64,000 nucleotides of DNA, taken from the NCBI GenBank assembly GCA_903875225.1, contig CAIQVJ010000088.1:1-64000 (forward strand), written 5' to 3'. The notes beneath the pieces were generated by a model. It had not been told where the DNA came from and made no database searches. It worked only from the letters and a program-made list of their open reading frames with translations. A program made the translations under genes and the position numbers. Of this stretch, positions 63,001 to 64,000 are shown piece after piece (position 1 is the stretch's first letter; each line of letters begins with the position of its first letter). The stretch is from an uncultured Pseudomonadota bacterium (GTDB lineage Bacteria > Myxococcota_A > UBA796 > SXON01).

Positions 63001-63296
63001 CCGTCCGGGTCTGCCACCGACAGCACGATGATGTGCTCGCCCGCGTCGAGTGACACATCGCAGGATGTGTCGCCCGACGGCTCCGCCCCGGAGCACTGCT
63101 CTGCGCCATCGATCGTCCAGCGCACGATGAGGGTGCTCACGTCGTCGTCGCCGTCCCCGACCGTCCCGGTCAGCGTGACTGCACCACTGTCGAGCGTCGC
63201 TCCGTCGGTCGGCCAGGTGATCGTTGCGGTGGGCGTCGCGTCGACGTGCTTGATGCCCCCGTCGTTGCAGGCGGCGAGCAGGAGGAGGATGTGCAT
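60015..63296 (-). CDS. Large lipoprotein of PKD/Ig-like repeats
   Basis: The 1093-residue protein begins MHILLLLAACND, a lipoprotein signal. About ten beta-sandwich repeats follow, each with Asp-rich loops of the kind SDADGDTVSLGYAWSVNGLS and VVVCTATSSDGTDLGPS, as in PKD or cadherin-like domains that bind calcium. The last ~150 residues form a different beta domain (GSYDYAFRFTTDGGLSWVYA). It is probably surface-exposed. The 5' end lies 80 bases from the divergent lipoprotein gene at 63377. Confidence 0.82.
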   Translation of the reverse strand: MHILLLLAACNDGGIKHVDATPTATITWPTDGATLDSGAVTLTGTVGDGDDDVSTLIVRWTIDGAEQCSGAEPSGDTSCDVSLDAGEHIIVLSVADPDGASDTSTVGVTITAGSAPVVTILSPSADDALRVGDAVTFSGRVTDAEDAPGDLLVAWEDEAGNALDIPCEPDATGLCETQTTLLTAGPQTCCLAATDQSGNTSTECVVLDVAEGNRAPECVIVAPVDGAFAAVDSLVSLDGTVSDADGGALTVEWADNGVGLSNGVVDGSGEVAASAAFGAGSHVLTLSATDTDGASCSQSVTLRVGDGPIVTIDTPTDGAIYGEDQAVTLSGVVVDNEDSPEALDLEWTSDVDGVLDTSPADASGNVYAVVPSLSPGPHHLTLTAMDSDGLSTSAIVDIDVDQAPSAPRVSIGPTSPGTDADLVVTIGTPSVDPEGDTIAYRYDWYRGGVYSTASATATLPASATTRGDVWSVEVTASDGFAESAPGTASTTVVNTAPSASAVSITPDPASESDVLTCGWSFSDADGDRDVSSVSWTVNGAAAGRSTTLAGAFVGGDVVVCTVLPSDGTDVGPSESDTNVIGNSGPTVTSLTLTPSSPQTNDVLTASATGSDPDGGTLYTTWAWTVNGVAVSETGDTLDGAVWFSRGDTVGVTVTISDGLSSASDTTPVTVRNTAPTLTGASIGPDPARAGDALTCTASGYADADGDPAATTFAWTLNGVAAGSRNPLTATVVGGDVVVCTATSSDGTDLGPSRSDSLTISNTPPVVSYVSVSPANPTTDSTLTASTSASDADGDTVSLGYAWSVNGLSVASTTSTLSGTWFSKHDVVRVSVTPSDADGAGAPLVSSPVTVLNTAPTAPIVSIPAGPIEGLDDLVCGIDVDSADADGDTVSYTATWTDDGAAFASATTTSFLHDTVPAAQTTATESWVCTVTPTDGEAAGAAASATVDVLGEPVDYAHVQYPCTMSLATGAPGSVYGWVYMTGITDAVGRGTPIEAEVGYGPDASLPMVDVGWVWTTATYNADKDAYYTGDHANDEYVGTVTAPSIPGSYDYAFRFTTDGGLSWVYADLGGTTCALLGTTDGYQSATAGALTVY

Positions 63297-63360
63297 CCAT
63301 GAAATCTACACCGGGCGGGCCCCGTCCGCCGCGGCGAGGGCCACCGCGCCTGCGCTCCAC

Positions 63361-63370
63361 GATTACGCTC
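63361..63370 (+). promoter_or_regulatory. Putative -10 element of the last lipoprotein gene
   Basis: GATTACGCTC ends six bases before ATG 63377, the same short spacing seen at 52786 and 28875. Confidence 0.3.
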
Positions 63371-63376
63371 CCGGGC

Positions 63377-63976
63377 ATGTCGCCTCGCCACCTCGCCGCC
63401 CTGCTCCCCCTGGTCGGTCTGCTCGGGTGCGACCTCGAACACAGCGAGCAGAGGGGCTTCTGCGCGTCGGCCAGCTCAGACCCCGGCCTCTGCGCCAGCC
63501 GCCCCGACTGGTGCATCCCGGACGGCGGCGCCGCGTGCGTCGAGCGCGTGGCGGGTGCCGACTGCAGCGACTGCCGCCCCGCCGCGGAGGCGGACGGCGC
63601 GGCGTGCGTAGCGGCGCCCGGGGTGGCCGCCGACTGGCCGTCCCGGGCGCGCTACGTGAAGGACGGCGCCGTGACCCCGATCGAGGAGTACGACTGGCAG
63701 CACCTGGACCGCGCGAAGGTGGAACCCCTGGTCGGCCGGCGCCCCTCGGAGGCCGAGGTGGAGGCGCTGTCCGATCACGACCGTCGCATGCTCTGCGGCC
63801 GCGGGGCCGGCGGCGATTGGAACGGGCTGCTCCCCGCGCGGTTGGACTGGCGCCCCGAGGAGGGCCGTGCGGCCTGCGTGTACGACGAGGCCTTCTGCAC
63901 GACGATGTGCACGGTACACACCACCCGGTTCCAGTGCATCCCGAAGAACCTGTGCAACGGGGTGATCTGCCTGTGA
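63377..63976 (+). CDS. Cys-rich lipoprotein, hypothetical
   Basis: The frame opens at 63299, but ATG 63377 gives MSPRHLAALLPLVGLLGC, a lipoprotein signal, and 199 residues. It has about sixteen Cys in clusters (CASRPDWC, DCSDC, CTTMC, CIPKNLC, CL at the end), so it is probably disulfide-locked. No family is recognised. The final 24 bases of the window after its stop show nothing further. Confidence 0.68.
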   Translation: MSPRHLAALLPLVGLLGCDLEHSEQRGFCASASSDPGLCASRPDWCIPDGGAACVERVAGADCSDCRPAAEADGAACVAAPGVAADWPSRARYVKDGAVTPIEEYDWQHLDRAKVEPLVGRRPSEAEVEALSDHDRRMLCGRGAGGDWNGLLPARLDWRPEEGRAACVYDEAFCTTMCTVHTTRFQCIPKNLCNGVICL

Positions 63977-64000
63977 CGGGCAGCCCTCCGCCACCCGAAC

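Noticed and set aside
63977..64000. Start of another gene at the window end
   Set aside because: The remaining 24 bases contain no start codon with a ribosome site.

Overview
The window is GC-rich bacterial chromosome, most likely from a myxobacterium-like member of the Myxococcota. Four things point that way. There are many secreted lipoproteins carrying MopE-type Asp/Cys repeats, FG-GAP repeats and PKD-like repeats. One protein ends in a MYXO-CTERM-like tail. There are a Ser/Thr kinase and a hybrid histidine kinase. The microcompartment proteins closely resemble those I remember from Haliangium ochraceum. All assignments come from reading the sequence; no database search was run. There is no rRNA, tRNA, CRISPR array, transposase or phage gene, and no gap between genes exceeds 300 bases.

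Bases 1-14690 hold the translation superoperon, from the end of tuf through the S10, spc and alpha blocks to rplQ, closed by a clear intrinsic terminator. Three genes expected in the canonical order are absent from their usual places: rplC (L3) between rpsJ and rplD, infA between map and rpmJ, and rpsD (S4) between rpsK and rpoA. Several gaps inside the operon contain compact tetraloop hairpins, most strikingly the 155-base rpmC-rpsQ gap. A small coiled-coil gene sits between adk and map.

Bases 14829-20935 hold an MFS permease followed by a tight bacterial microcompartment (BMC) operon: BMC-T, BMC-H, BMC-P, CoA-acylating aldehyde dehydrogenase, BMC-T, BMC-P, BMC-P and class II aldolase. The dehydrogenase begins and the aldolase ends with short amphipathic helices that look like encapsulation peptides. 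The likely chemistry is aldol cleavage of a (phospho)sugar followed by aldehyde oxidation in the shell. A near-identical 39-base copy of the aldolase's 3' tip lies 6.6 kb away at 27529-27567.

Bases 21112-29680 carry a large MopE/FG-GAP lipoprotein, a two-gene operon with a membrane Ser/Thr kinase, a small Cys-rich lipoprotein, an E2-type acyltransferase-like protein, another lipoprotein and a 34-residue Lys-rich protein.

Bases 29797-34255 form a three-gene operon: a shortened YgfK-like iron-sulfur protein that lacks the flavin module, a PLP enzyme and an SsnA-like amidohydrolase. A HyuC/AllC-type hydrolase (40564) and a D-aminoacylase-type amidohydrolase (43068) lie nearby, so the region looks like purine, hydantoin or acylamino-acid breakdown. 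Between them are a hybrid histidine kinase, two lipoproteins, a GspE/PilB ATPase and a zinc-ribbon membrane protein.

Bases 45711-48671 form a corrinoid one-carbon operon: corrinoid protein, UroD/MtaA-type methyltransferase and an unusual DUF1638-GAF fusion. The rest, to 64000, is mostly surface lipoproteins, with a TetR regulator facing a heme-motif lipoprotein, an L12-tail-like membrane protein, an SGNH hydrolase and an O-methyltransferase.
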